Positions 7,974 through 15,714 of a stretch of 34,430 bases of DNA are shown in pieces. The notes under the pieces were generated by a model that was given only the letters and a program-made list of their open reading frames with translations, did not search any database and had not been told where the DNA came from. The stretch comes from an uncultured Ruminococcus sp. (lineage in GTDB: Bacteria > Bacillota > Clostridia > Oscillospirales > Ruminococcaceae). Position 1 is the first letter of the stretch, and each line of letters begins with the position of its first letter. Location of the stretch: contig CAMWRL010000001.1 of NCBI GenBank assembly GCA_947176685.1, positions 1 through 34,430 on the forward strand. Reading direction: 5' to 3'. Position numbers and translations under genes: made by a program.

Positions 7974-8585
7974 TTACCTCCTTTTAAAGTCAAATATTAT
8001 GTCACGATAGTATTCATATTGCTTTTGTCTTAATTCAGTTTCACGCTTTAAAAGTTCTGTCAGTTCCGTGAAACCGTCAAGTATATCAGCAATTTTACAT
8101 TGTACTTCTAACGGCGGAAGTTTTATCATTATTTTACCTATATCGCCCATATTGATTTTCATTGGTATAGCATTTATAAGAGTTATTTTATATAATTCTT
8201 TTCTGCCATATTTACTTTCAATATAATATTTTAAATATTTGCTGTTCAATACCTCAGTATTCGGACGTAACAAGGCAAGTGAAACATAATAAGCAATAGG
8301 GATATTTTTTTCAACTACCGCACAAGTACCAACATTTCCTATTCTTGTCATAAAAACATCATTTATCTGAGGTTTTATTTTATATTTATTATTATCTTCC
8401 TCAGAAATATATTTTTCTGTCGCATAAATATTACCTATATTTTCTACACTTATAAATTTAACTCCGCTTTCTGTATAATTTGGTGTCTGATGTGTTCCGT
8501 CATAAATATCACATATTGTATTTAATCTGATATATTCCACGCCGTCGGGGCAGAGTCTTTCAATCATATCAAAAATATTTTCCAT
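7974..8585 (-). CDS. Half-length type I restriction specificity (HsdS-like) protein inside the atp operon
   Basis: A 203-residue protein with one target-recognition domain and one conserved helical region of a type I restriction-modification S subunit. The N terminus (RLCPDGVEYIRL) is typical of Firmicute HsdS. The middle (about 20-155) is the DNA-recognition domain. The end shows LPPLEVQCKIADILDGFTEL followed by a helix with LRQKQYEYYRD, the conserved spacer region. A normal S subunit has two such halves (about 400 residues); half proteins can act as dimers. No hsdM or hsdR is present here. It sits between atpG (3 bases upstream) and atpD (11 bases downstream), on the same strand, and is visibly more AT-rich than both. 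It is intact, so it may be translated with the operon. Function is unknown; it looks like transferred DNA. Confidence 0.88.
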   Translation of the reverse strand: MENIFDMIERLCPDGVEYIRLNTICDIYDGTHQTPNYTESGVKFISVENIGNIYATEKYISEEDNNKYKIKPQINDVFMTRIGNVGTCAVVEKNIPIAYYVSLALLRPNTEVLNSKYLKYYIESKYGRKELYKITLINAIPMKINMGDIGKIMIKLPPLEVQCKIADILDGFTELTELLKRETELRQKQYEYYRDIIFDFKRR

Positions 8586-8588
8586 ATG

Positions 8589-9494
8589 CTATTCCTCAAT
8601 ACTTGATGCACCGCCGACAACCTCATTGATTTCCTGAGTGATAGCGGCTTGTCTTGCACGGTTATAGAGAAGCGACAGTTCTTTTATAATATCCTTTGCA
8701 CTGTTTGTAGCTGCGTCCATAGCGGTCATACGAGCCTGCTGTTCGCAGCAGAAAGCCTCTACCATTGCGCCGTAAATGATACCTTTGGCGTAGTTGGGAA
8801 TGAGGTCAGCCATAACTTCCTCCGGAGACGGCACAAACGATGCTTTAGGGAGTTTTTTCATAGTACCGTCCGGAGATTTTCCGAAGTGTCTCCTGCTGAA
8901 CGGCAGTAACTGTACGGTTTTGGGTTCAAACTGGTTTGAGTTCATCATATACGTGTATATTAAATAAACCTCATCAAGTTCTTTTTTTTCAAACTTATCC
9001 AGTACCAGTTCAGTGATTTCCCTTGCCCTGTAAAGCGTGGGATTCTGGGTAGTGTAAAGAAATTCCCCGTCAACATAACCTTGTTTTTTATTTTTCATTC
9101 GGTTCTGGAAATACATTCTGCCTACATGTCCCATAACAAAAAGATAGCAGTTGTCGGGACTGGCATTTTCCAGTTTCTGTTCGGTGTATCTAAGGATATT
9201 ATGGTTGTAGCTTCCGCAGAGACCCTTGTCGGCAGTGATGACTATATAACCCTTTTTGCGTTTATCTTCGGGGACGTTCTTTCGTCTGTCGAAGTAAAAC
9301 TGCCTTGTATGCGGAGTATGTTCGAGAATACTTTCGATAGTTGACTGGAGCTTTCCGAAGTAAGGCGCAGTTGCGTCAAGGGATTTACGGGCTTTTTTGA
9401 GTTTGGACGACGATATAAGGTACATGGCATTGGTAATTTTAAGTATCTGCTGAATACTTGCGATACGTTCACGGATTTCCCTGATATTAGCCAA
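8589..9494 (-). CDS. atpG: F1Fo ATP synthase gamma subunit
   Basis: Rotor shaft of F1. The 301 residues fit the family. The N-terminal helix IREIRERIASIQQILKITNAM and the C-terminal helix NRARQAAITQEINEVVGGASS are the conserved coiled-coil ends, and ITADKGLCGSYN is the central conserved strand. The start is TTG at 9494, supported by AGGAGG at 9503-9508, 8 bases away and overlapping the stop of the upstream gene. Downstream, atpD is separated from it by the hsdS-like ORF. Confidence 0.96.
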   Translation of the reverse strand: MANIREIRERIASIQQILKITNAMYLISSSKLKKARKSLDATAPYFGKLQSTIESILEHTPHTRQFYFDRRKNVPEDKRKKGYIVITADKGLCGSYNHNILRYTEQKLENASPDNCYLFVMGHVGRMYFQNRMKNKKQGYVDGEFLYTTQNPTLYRAREITELVLDKFEKKELDEVYLIYTYMMNSNQFEPKTVQLLPFSRRHFGKSPDGTMKKLPKASFVPSPEEVMADLIPNYAKGIIYGAMVEAFCCEQQARMTAMDAATNSAKDIIKELSLLYNRARQAAITQEINEVVGGASSIEE

Positions 9495-9507
9495 AATAAA
9501 GTCCTCC

Positions 9508-11529
9508 TTATTCCCCGAAAGCCGTTATTATTCTTTCGATTCTCTCCATAAGGTCGCCTGTGAGTACTTTCTTTTCCTCGATTTCCTCAATAATGTCCTG
9601 TCCGTAACTCCTTATATAGTTCATAAGTTCCGTGCGGTATTCTCTTAATTCTTTCAGCGGAATGTCGTCAAAAAAACCGTGCTGTGCGGCATACAGTAAA
9701 ATAACCTGTTCGTAATGCGGAAGCGGATTATATAACGGCTGTTTGAGCAGCTCCGTAAGCATATGACCGTGATTAAGCAAATCAGTTGTAGCCTTGTCGA
9801 GTTCGGACGAAAACTGCGTAAAGATTTCCATTTCCTTGAACTGCGCCAAATCTATACGGAGATTTCCGGCGGCTTTTTTCATAGCCTTGGTCTGAGCCGC
9901 ACCGCCTACACGGGAAACTGAAAGTCCGTAATTTACGGCGGGTCTGAGACCGGAATTGAATAATTCGCTTTCCAGAAAAATCTGACCGTCCGTTATAGAG
10001 ATTACATTTGTGGGGATATATGCCGAAATATCTCCGGCAAGGGTTTCGATAATGGGCAGTGCGGTCAGTGAACCGCCGCCGTGTTCATCATCAAGACGGC
10101 TGGAGCGTTCAAGCAGTCGTGAGTGCAGATAGAAAACGTCACCGGGATAGGCTTCTCGTCCGGGAGGACGGTGCAGCAGCAGTGACATTGCACGATAAGC
10201 AACAGCGTGTTTTGACAGGTCATCATAAACTATTAAAACGTCCCTGCCTTTTGACATGAAGTACTCAGCCATAGCCGTACCGGAATAGGGTGCTATATAC
10301 TGAAACGGTGCGGGTTCGCTTGCGGAAGCCGACACTACTACGGAATATTCCATAGCACCATATTTTTTAAGAGTGCTGACTACCTGTGCAACCGTTGATG
10401 ACTTCTGACCGATTGCAACATATATACAGATAACGTCCTTGCCCTTTTGGTTTATAATAGTATCAACGGCAATTGAAGTTTTTCCGGTTTGTCTGTCGCC
10501 TATTATAAGCTCACGCTGTCCACGACCGATAGGAAACATTGAGTCTATAGCAAGAATACCCGTCTGCAAAGGTACGTTTACGGATTTTCTTTCAATAACG
10601 CCCGGAGCTTCACGTTCGATAGGAAAATAGTCGTCTGCTTTGATAACGCCCAATCCGTCAATCGGAGAGCCGAGAGCGTCAACGACACGCCCGAGAAGTT
10701 CATCACTTACGCCTACTCCGGCACGTTTTCCGGTGCGTACTACGGAAGAACCCTCTGTAAGTCCGTGTTCCTGTCCCAGAAGCACAACACCTGTTGTTTT
10801 TTCTTCAATGCTCTGTACAATACCTCTTATGCCGTTTTCAAATTCAACGAGTTCGCCGTACATAACACTGTTCATTCCGTGAATACGTGCTATACCGTCA
10901 CCGATACGTGTTATGAAACCCGTTTCAGAAGTACCGGACTTTGTGGTAAAATCTTTTACTTCGGTTTTGAGTACGGATATGATGTCACCCGAATTTGCAT
11001 TATCACTGGATTCAATAAGTTCCGTTGCCCTGTTCTTGAAAGTTTCTTTCATAAGTCTGAGGCTTGTACGGTAACTCTTATCATACTCAACGTCACCGGC
11101 ATTAAGTATGAAACCGCCGATTATATCAGGGTCGTGACGGTATTCGATAGCAACGTCTTCCTTGACAAAACGCTCCATAATAAATTTGCGCAAATCCGCC
11201 TGCTGGGATTCGGTAAGGGGAGTGACGTATCTTATAACAGCCCGTATACTGTGCTGTTTTTCAAGAAGTACTTCGCTGTATTCATCAAAGATTTCCGGCA
11301 GACTGTCAGTCATACCGTCCCTGACGGCGTTTATCAGGAATTTGTGCATATTTTCGGGAAAAAGTTTTTTAATTATGTTTCTTTTTTCGTCCTGAGTGAC
11401 AAGAGGATTTGAAAGAGTATCGGCAACGTCCGGACAGGTAACAAAGACATTTCTTACTGTATCAATATCTTCCTGCGGAATATCAAGCCGGATAAGCTCT
11501 TTAAGAAAATCTTTCTGATTGTCTTTCAT
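9508..11529 (-). CDS. atpHA: Fused ATP synthase delta-alpha subunit
   Basis: One uninterrupted 673-residue ORF joins the delta subunit (about 1-164, stator link) to the alpha subunit (about 181-673). Delta is recognised by PLVTQDEKRNIIKKLFPE, the VTPLTESQQADLRKF segment and the C-terminal DPDIIGGFILNAGD. Alpha starts around DIISVLKTEVKDF, then TRIGDGIARIHG, P-loop GDRQTGKT (344-351), and LSVSRVGGAAQTKAMKK. No stop codon, alpha-type ATG or ribosome site lies at the junction; the nearest in-frame ATG is Met160 with a poor upstream site. F1 needs three alpha but one delta, so either the product is processed, alpha is also initiated internally, or surplus delta is tolerated. The ORF abuts atpF (zero gap) and ends in the atpG ribosome site. 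Confidence 0.93.
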   Translation of the reverse strand: MKDNQKDFLKELIRLDIPQEDIDTVRNVFVTCPDVADTLSNPLVTQDEKRNIIKKLFPENMHKFLINAVRDGMTDSLPEIFDEYSEVLLEKQHSIRAVIRYVTPLTESQQADLRKFIMERFVKEDVAIEYRHDPDIIGGFILNAGDVEYDKSYRTSLRLMKETFKNRATELIESSDNANSGDIISVLKTEVKDFTTKSGTSETGFITRIGDGIARIHGMNSVMYGELVEFENGIRGIVQSIEEKTTGVVLLGQEHGLTEGSSVVRTGKRAGVGVSDELLGRVVDALGSPIDGLGVIKADDYFPIEREAPGVIERKSVNVPLQTGILAIDSMFPIGRGQRELIIGDRQTGKTSIAVDTIINQKGKDVICIYVAIGQKSSTVAQVVSTLKKYGAMEYSVVVSASASEPAPFQYIAPYSGTAMAEYFMSKGRDVLIVYDDLSKHAVAYRAMSLLLHRPPGREAYPGDVFYLHSRLLERSSRLDDEHGGGSLTALPIIETLAGDISAYIPTNVISITDGQIFLESELFNSGLRPAVNYGLSVSRVGGAAQTKAMKKAAGNLRIDLAQFKEMEIFTQFSSELDKATTDLLNHGHMLTELLKQPLYNPLPHYEQVILLYAAQHGFFDDIPLKELREYRTELMNYIRSYGQDIIEEIEEKKVLTGDLMERIERIITAFGE

Positions 11530-12039
11530 TTAGTTGTCACTCTCCTCTGCCGAAAGAAATTCATCTATAAGACGGCGGTTTTTTTCATCATCAACGTTTT
11601 CGCCGATAATCTTTGAAGCCGCTTCAATAGCAAGGTCTGCAATCTGTGTCTGAGCCTGCTGAATGATTCTTTTTCTTTCGTTTTCAATCGTCCTGCCTGC
11701 ATCGCTGATTATTTCGGAAGCTTCTTCCTGCGATTTTTTCAGAATAGCGGCTTTTTCTGCTTCTGCTTCATCGTGGGCTTTCATAATAATGCGCTGAGCT
11801 TCTTCTTTGGCACTGCTGATGCTGTCGGCATACTGTTGTTTAAGTTCTTCGGCTTCCTGACGGGCTTTTTCAGCTTCGTCCATATTGTCCTGAATGGTTC
11901 TGGTACGTTCGTTCATTATTTTGTGTATCGGCTTGAAAAGGAATATTCTCAGCAGGATAAACAGTATGATAATATTTACTGCTGACCATATGAAATTCCA
12001 GATATTAATGTCAAGCATTGTACCTTTTAATGCGTCCAT
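11530..12039 (-). CDS. atpF: F1Fo ATP synthase b subunit
   Basis: Peripheral-stalk subunit holding F1 against the rotating c-ring. Its 169 residues comprise one N-terminal membrane segment (about 9-33, IWNFIWSAVNIIILFILLRI) followed by a long charged helix rich in Ala/Glu/Gln/Lys, as expected for the b dimer. The start at 12039 has AAAGGAAG upstream. The stop TAA directly abuts the start of the delta-alpha fusion, so the two partners of the stator are translationally linked. Confidence 0.95.
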   Translation of the reverse strand: MDALKGTMLDINIWNFIWSAVNIIILFILLRIFLFKPIHKIMNERTRTIQDNMDEAEKARQEAEELKQQYADSISSAKEEAQRIIMKAHDEAEAEKAAILKKSQEEASEIISDAGRTIENERKRIIQQAQTQIADLAIEAASKIIGENVDDEKNRRLIDEFLSAEESDN

Positions 12040-12077
12040 TCTGTAACTTCCTTTCTTCTGGTTTATCTGAATGTTGA

Positions 12078-12299
12078 TTATTTAAGAATGAAGATAATCA
12101 GAATTGCGATAACGAAGCCGTAAATAGCGGTAGCTTCAGCAAGCGCACAGCCCAGAAGGAGAGCCTTGTTAATATCGCCTTTGGCTTCAGGCTGACGAGC
12201 GATAGCGTCAGCGGCTTTGGAAGTTGCGATACCAATACCAATACCTGCGCCCATACCTGTAAGTACGGCAAGACCTGCACCAATTGCTACTAAACCCAT
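12078..12299 (-). CDS. atpE: F1Fo ATP synthase c subunit
   Basis: Proteolipid subunit of the rotor ring, 73 residues, two transmembrane helices around the polar loop ARQPEAKGDI. The ion-binding Glu is in CALAEATAIYG. Compared with the Na+-translocating Ilyobacter subunit (Gln32, Glu65, Ser66), the Gln position is Ile here (GIGIGIATSK) and the Ser position is Ala (EAT). Two Na+ ligands are thus missing, and a proton-coupled ring is the better guess. The ribosome site ACGGAGG is upstream. Confidence 0.95.
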   Translation of the reverse strand: MGLVAIGAGLAVLTGMGAGIGIGIATSKAADAIARQPEAKGDINKALLLGCALAEATAIYGFVIAILIIFILK

Positions 12300-12333
12300 A
12301 ATAAATTACCTCCGTAAAATTTTTAAAAAATAG

Positions 12334-13020
12334 TCATTCACTTTCCATAGCTTCAGACATGAAAAGTGAAGTAAGGAATACAAATACATAAGCCTGAATA
12401 CAGCCGTCGAAAATATCAAAGTAGAAACTGAAAACCAGAGGAAGTCCCACCGGCAGCATCATCTTGATAAGTTCCATTACAACGAACGCACCCAGAACGT
12501 TACCGAAAAGTCGCATACATAATGAAAGCGGTTTGATAACGATTTCAAGGATATTCATAGGCAGCATCAAGGGCATAGGTTCTTTGAAACTTTTCAGCCA
12601 GCCTTTGAGACCCTTTTCCCTGACACCGCTGAACTGTATCAGCAGTATAGCAAAAATCGCAAGTGTTGCGGTAACGCCCAAATCCTTTGTAGGGGGGCGG
12701 AGTCCGAAAAGACCTATGATATTTGACATACCTATATATATAAGGAAAGTTTCGAGTATGGAGAGATATTTTCTGCCTTTTTCTCCGAGAATTTCGAGGA
12801 AGAAATTATTCATCCATTCGATACCGGCTTCAATAAGGCACTGAGTACCTGTCGGGACGGTTTTAAGCTTACGCACCAGCAGTATTGAAGCAATTACCAG
12901 TACAGCCATTATAATCCAAGTTATAACGCATGATTCCGGCACGGGTATTCCACCGAGAACGGGTATTGTAAAAGCCACACGGCATTCAAGTTCCTCCATA
13001 AGTTTTTCTGCAATATCCAT
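12334..13020 (-). CDS. atpB: F1Fo ATP synthase a subunit
   Basis: Membrane subunit providing the ion half-channels. The start is placed at 13020 (MDIAEKLMEEL) because AAGGTG precedes it. The frame is open for 36 more codons upstream, but that part has no family similarity and no ribosome site. The resulting 228 residues contain several hydrophobic helices and the essential Arg in SLCMRLFGNVLGAF. It is the first gene of the atp operon; no atpI was found before it. Confidence 0.94.
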   Translation of the reverse strand: MDIAEKLMEELECRVAFTIPVLGGIPVPESCVITWIIMAVLVIASILLVRKLKTVPTGTQCLIEAGIEWMNNFFLEILGEKGRKYLSILETFLIYIGMSNIIGLFGLRPPTKDLGVTATLAIFAILLIQFSGVREKGLKGWLKSFKEPMPLMLPMNILEIVIKPLSLCMRLFGNVLGAFVVMELIKMMLPVGLPLVFSFYFDIFDGCIQAYVFVFLTSLFMSEAMESE

Positions 13021-13054
13021 AATATCACACCTTCTTTCGTTTTGAAATAAAGAA

Positions 13055-13142
13055 AACGGAGACAGCGCAATGGCATAAATCCCCGTTGATTTTGTCAGAA
13101 TAAGTACTGCAAAGCATATCCGAAACAATATCCGACAGCCAT
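13055..13142 (-). promoter_or_regulatory. Possible leader ORF and attenuator hairpin before atpB
   Basis: The atp leader RNA carries a 16-codon ORF at 13142-13095 encoding MAVGYCFGYALQYLF, with only a weak AGAAG before it. A 7-bp helix follows: RNA AACGGGG (13081-13087) with CTCCGTT (13055-13061, one G-U pair), then a U-rich stretch. This could act as a weak attenuator. The loop is long and the ribosome site poor, so this is tentative. Confidence 0.3.
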
Positions 13143-13160
13143 AATTTTACTTCTTTTATT

Positions 13161-13189
13161 ATCATATAACAAATTTTTTTCAAAGTCAA
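13161..13189 (-). promoter_or_regulatory. Sigma-A promoter of the ATP synthase operon
   Basis: On the minus strand TTGACT (13184-13189) and TATGAT (13161-13166) are 17 bases apart, giving a leader of about 130 bases before atpB. No convincing terminator lies between the coiled-coil gene and this promoter, so transcripts of the glycan operon may also enter the atp operon. Confidence 0.75.
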
Positions 13190-13239
13190 TAGTTAATTGA
13201 AAATTTTCACATTTCAACCAAAAAAAATCTGTACAAAGT

Positions 13240-13644
13240 TTAATGAGATGTATTGTTTTCAGTTATGTCTATAGCCTTGTTGAGGCGGTCAATAGCACTT
13301 GTATTGAGTTTTGACGTCAGCCTTACACGGTCAAGCTCGGCTTTTAGAGCTTTCAGTTCAGCGGCGATTGATTTCATAGCATTGGAGTGTTCAGTATTTA
13401 TCTTGTTTACTGCTTCAAGCTGTTTGTCTGCCAGACGGTGCAGTGTTTCAGTAAGCTGTAAGTTCTGGTCTTCCAGAAAGCACACTCTTTTTATAAGGTC
13501 ATTGACGTTTGCGGCAAGAAGATTATTGGCTGTATTCTGTTTTTCACCGAAGTCCGCAAGCCTTGTACCTGCCTGAAAAGCTGATATTTTTTCCTCGCTG
13601 TCAAAAGTTTTCATCTTTGCGTTGGTTAACTTCATATCTGACAT
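13240..13644 (-). CDS. Hypothetical coiled-coil protein at the end of the glycan operon
   Basis: A 134-residue soluble protein that I do not recognise. From about residue 45 to 125 it is a near-continuous amphipathic helix with heptad character (NDLIKRVCFLEDQNLQLTE, then AAELKALKAELDRVR), so it is probably a dimeric or trimeric coiled coil. It has no signal peptide or membrane segment. It starts 7 bases after rmd and is the last gene before the atp promoter. It might be a scaffold or length-control partner of the glycan machinery, but only its position suggests that. Confidence 0.7.
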   Translation of the reverse strand: MSDMKLTNAKMKTFDSEEKISAFQAGTRLADFGEKQNTANNLLAANVNDLIKRVCFLEDQNLQLTETLHRLADKQLEAVNKINTEHSNAMKSIAAELKALKAELDRVRLTSKLNTSAIDRLNKAIDITENNTSH

Positions 13645-13651
13645 TAATATA

Positions 13652-14587
13652 TTAGTCCTTTCCTTTCAAATTTTCACGCCAGTAGTCAAGCGTGTCCGAA
13701 ATAGTCTGTTCTATAGGTATTTCAGCCGTCCAGCCCGTATCGCTGAAAATCTCTGATACATCGGGTTCAATCACGGGAATGTCCGAAGCTCTTAAACGAT
13801 TCGGGTCAATTTTATGAGTTATGGGAATTTCCGAAAATCCCATAGCCGTATTGAGTATATACTCTATGCTGACGGCTTTTCCACGACCGACATTGTACGT
13901 TTTTCCGGAAACGCCCTTTTCCCCTAAAAGTCTGTACGCTCTCACAATGTCCCTCACATCTGTGAAGTCCCTTTTTGCAGAAAGATTTCCTGTACATATT
14001 TCCGGAGTTTTCAGACCTTTTTCAATCTGGGCAATCTGTTTGCAGAAATCTGAAATTACAAAAGTTTCCGCTTGCCCTGCTCCCGAATGGTTGAAAGCCC
14101 TTACCGTAATAATGTCCCTGTTGTATGCACGATGATATATTTTTCCAATCATTTCGGCGCAGACTTTTGAAACAGCATAGATATTTGCCGGATTCAGATT
14201 TTCAGTTTCCTTTATGGGACAGGTGTTTTCAAGTATAAAGCCGTATTCTTCGCCCGACCCTATAAGGACAAGTCTTGTATTATCCGGCAGGGCTTCCATA
14301 ACGTTTATAGAACCGATTATATTTATTTCGGCGGTAAGCTGAGGTTTTTTCCACGATACCGCAACAGAACTCTGTGCCGCAAGGTGATATATTATGTCGG
14401 GAGTTATTTTGCAGATAAGGCTCTTGACGGCATCTTTGTCCAGAACGTCCAGAACGTGCCGGAAACATTCCGGCTGTATAGTTTCGTGTGGAAGATGTGT
14501 GGCGTGGACTTCCCAGCCGCTGGCGGACAACTCATTTATCAGGTAACCGCCCACAAATCCAGCCGCACCTATAATCAGAACTTTCAT
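13652..14587 (-). CDS. rmd: GDP-4-keto-6-deoxy-D-mannose reductase (RMD type)
   Basis: Short-chain dehydrogenase of the extended NAD(P)-dependent epimerase family, 311 residues. The Rossmann motif IGAAGFVGGYL, the catalytic Tyr-x3-Lys in IYAVSK, and RAFNHSGAGQ are clear. The C-terminal segment DPNRLRASDIPVIEPD matches the R-x-S-D-x-P pattern of GDP-6-deoxy-D-lyxo-4-hexulose reductases, which give GDP-D-rhamnose, rather than GDP-L-fucose synthase. It partners with gmd four genes upstream. The start overlaps the stop of the preceding glycosyltransferase (ATGA), implying coupled translation. A related sugar epimerase cannot be excluded. Confidence 0.85.
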   Translation of the reverse strand: MKVLIIGAAGFVGGYLINELSASGWEVHATHLPHETIQPECFRHVLDVLDKDAVKSLICKITPDIIYHLAAQSSVAVSWKKPQLTAEINIIGSINVMEALPDNTRLVLIGSGEEYGFILENTCPIKETENLNPANIYAVSKVCAEMIGKIYHRAYNRDIITVRAFNHSGAGQAETFVISDFCKQIAQIEKGLKTPEICTGNLSAKRDFTDVRDIVRAYRLLGEKGVSGKTYNVGRGKAVSIEYILNTAMGFSEIPITHKIDPNRLRASDIPVIEPDVSEIFSDTGWTAEIPIEQTISDTLDYWRENLKGKD

Positions 14588-15714
14588 AAATTCACCTCAT
14601 CAGTCATTATTCCGGAGAGTTTTTCAATAATATATTTCTGGTTGAAGTCTGTTAAAACTCTTTTCCGTGCGTACTGTCCGAATTTTTCACGGAGAGTTTT
14701 ATTTCTGCATAACGTCTCAATAGCCTTTGCAAGCTGTCGGGGATTTTCCGGCTGTACAGTAAGACCGGTTTTTCCGTGAACACTTACATAAGGCACTCCG
14801 GACGGCAGATTTGTATTTATTACGGGTTTGCCGTAAACCATAGCTTCAAGCTGTACAATGCCGAAGGCTTCACTTTTTGCAACGGACGGCAGTACAAATA
14901 TATCGCAATCCGCATATGACTGTTTAAGCTGTCTTTCCGACAGGAATCCTAAAAAATGCACTCTGTCAGAAATGCCATATTCACGGACTTTTTCTTTCAG
15001 CGAATTTTCAAGAACACCTGTTCCGGCAATGAACAGCTCGCAGTTGCTTTTCACCTGACTGAACGCCTTTATAAGTACGTCAACGCCCTTGTAATAGACA
15101 AGCCGTCCTGTAAAAAATATCTTTATGCTGTCCGGATAAGTGCATTTTTCCGTAAGAAACGGCACTCTTTCAATATTCAGATATTCTCCGGCGTCCAGAC
15201 CATAGGGAAGTATTTTACATTTTTTTCTGTACTCCGGCAGCCATTCGGAGCCGCTTATATGACCCTCTGTCGCAACAAGAATACAGTCGGCACGGTTGAG
15301 CAGATATTTCAACAAAGGTTTATACAATGTTAAAAGTTTCTTCTGTTTCACGATGTCGCTGTGCCACGAAACTATTACCGCACCTTTATAGCCGGACAGC
15401 AGAAGCGCAAAGTCCGCTAACGGAAAAGGTACGTGTATATGAATAATATCAGCTTTTGCGGACATCTTCCGGAAAAGTTTCAGAAACGACAGCGACAGCG
15501 GACACGAAAAATAAGTCCCCAGACTTCCGGCACGGGTAAGCTTTACGCCGTTGAGGGTTTCGGAGTAAGTTTTTCCCCGACCGTCACGGCAGACAAGCGT
15601 CCGGACTTCAAAATTATCCAGTTCTTCGGAGTACTGTTTTACAAGAGTTTCAATACCGCCCGTGTGCGGAAAATACGCCTTGTTGACTTCAAGTACACGG
15701 ATTTTTCTGTTCAT
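14584..15714 (-). CDS. GT4-family glycosyltransferase
   Basis: Retaining nucleotide-sugar glycosyltransferase with a GT-B fold, probably cytoplasmic and membrane-associated. The start is set at 15714 (MNRKIRVLEVNKAYFPHTGG) because AGGAG lies 7 bases upstream; the open frame reaches 15792 but would overlap the previous gene by 104 bases. The 376 residues show the N-terminal donor/acceptor loop PHTGGIETLV, the C-domain strand FFTGRLVYYKGVDVL, and the EX7E motif in SEAFGIVQLEAMVYG. It likely adds a sugar, plausibly D-rhamnose or mannose, to the lipid-linked glycan. The specific linkage cannot be read from sequence. Confidence 0.9.
   Translation of the reverse strand: MNRKIRVLEVNKAYFPHTGGIETLVKQYSEELDNFEVRTLVCRDGRGKTYSETLNGVKLTRAGSLGTYFSCPLSLSFLKLFRKMSAKADIIHIHVPFPLADFALLLSGYKGAVIVSWHSDIVKQKKLLTLYKPLLKYLLNRADCILVATEGHISGSEWLPEYRKKCKILPYGLDAGEYLNIERVPFLTEKCTYPDSIKIFFTGRLVYYKGVDVLIKAFSQVKSNCELFIAGTGVLENSLKEKVREYGISDRVHFLGFLSERQLKQSYADCDIFVLPSVAKSEAFGIVQLEAMVYGKPVINTNLPSGVPYVSVHGKTGLTVQPENPRQLAKAIETLCRNKTLREKFGQYARKRVLTDFNQKYIIEKLSGIMTDEVNL

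Noticed and set aside
10990..11060. Separate atpA start by internal initiation
   Set aside because: No in-frame ATG with a ribosome site exists at the alpha boundary; an ATG near SSDNANS is out of frame. Met160 remains only a weak possibility.
10765..11412. Plus-strand 215-codon ORF across the delta-alpha gene
   Set aside because: Shadow of a strongly conserved coding frame, with no ribosome site or recognisable domain.
13021..13128. 36-residue N-terminal extension of AtpB
   Set aside because: No ribosome site at 13128 and no family similarity; AAGGTG supports the start at 13020.
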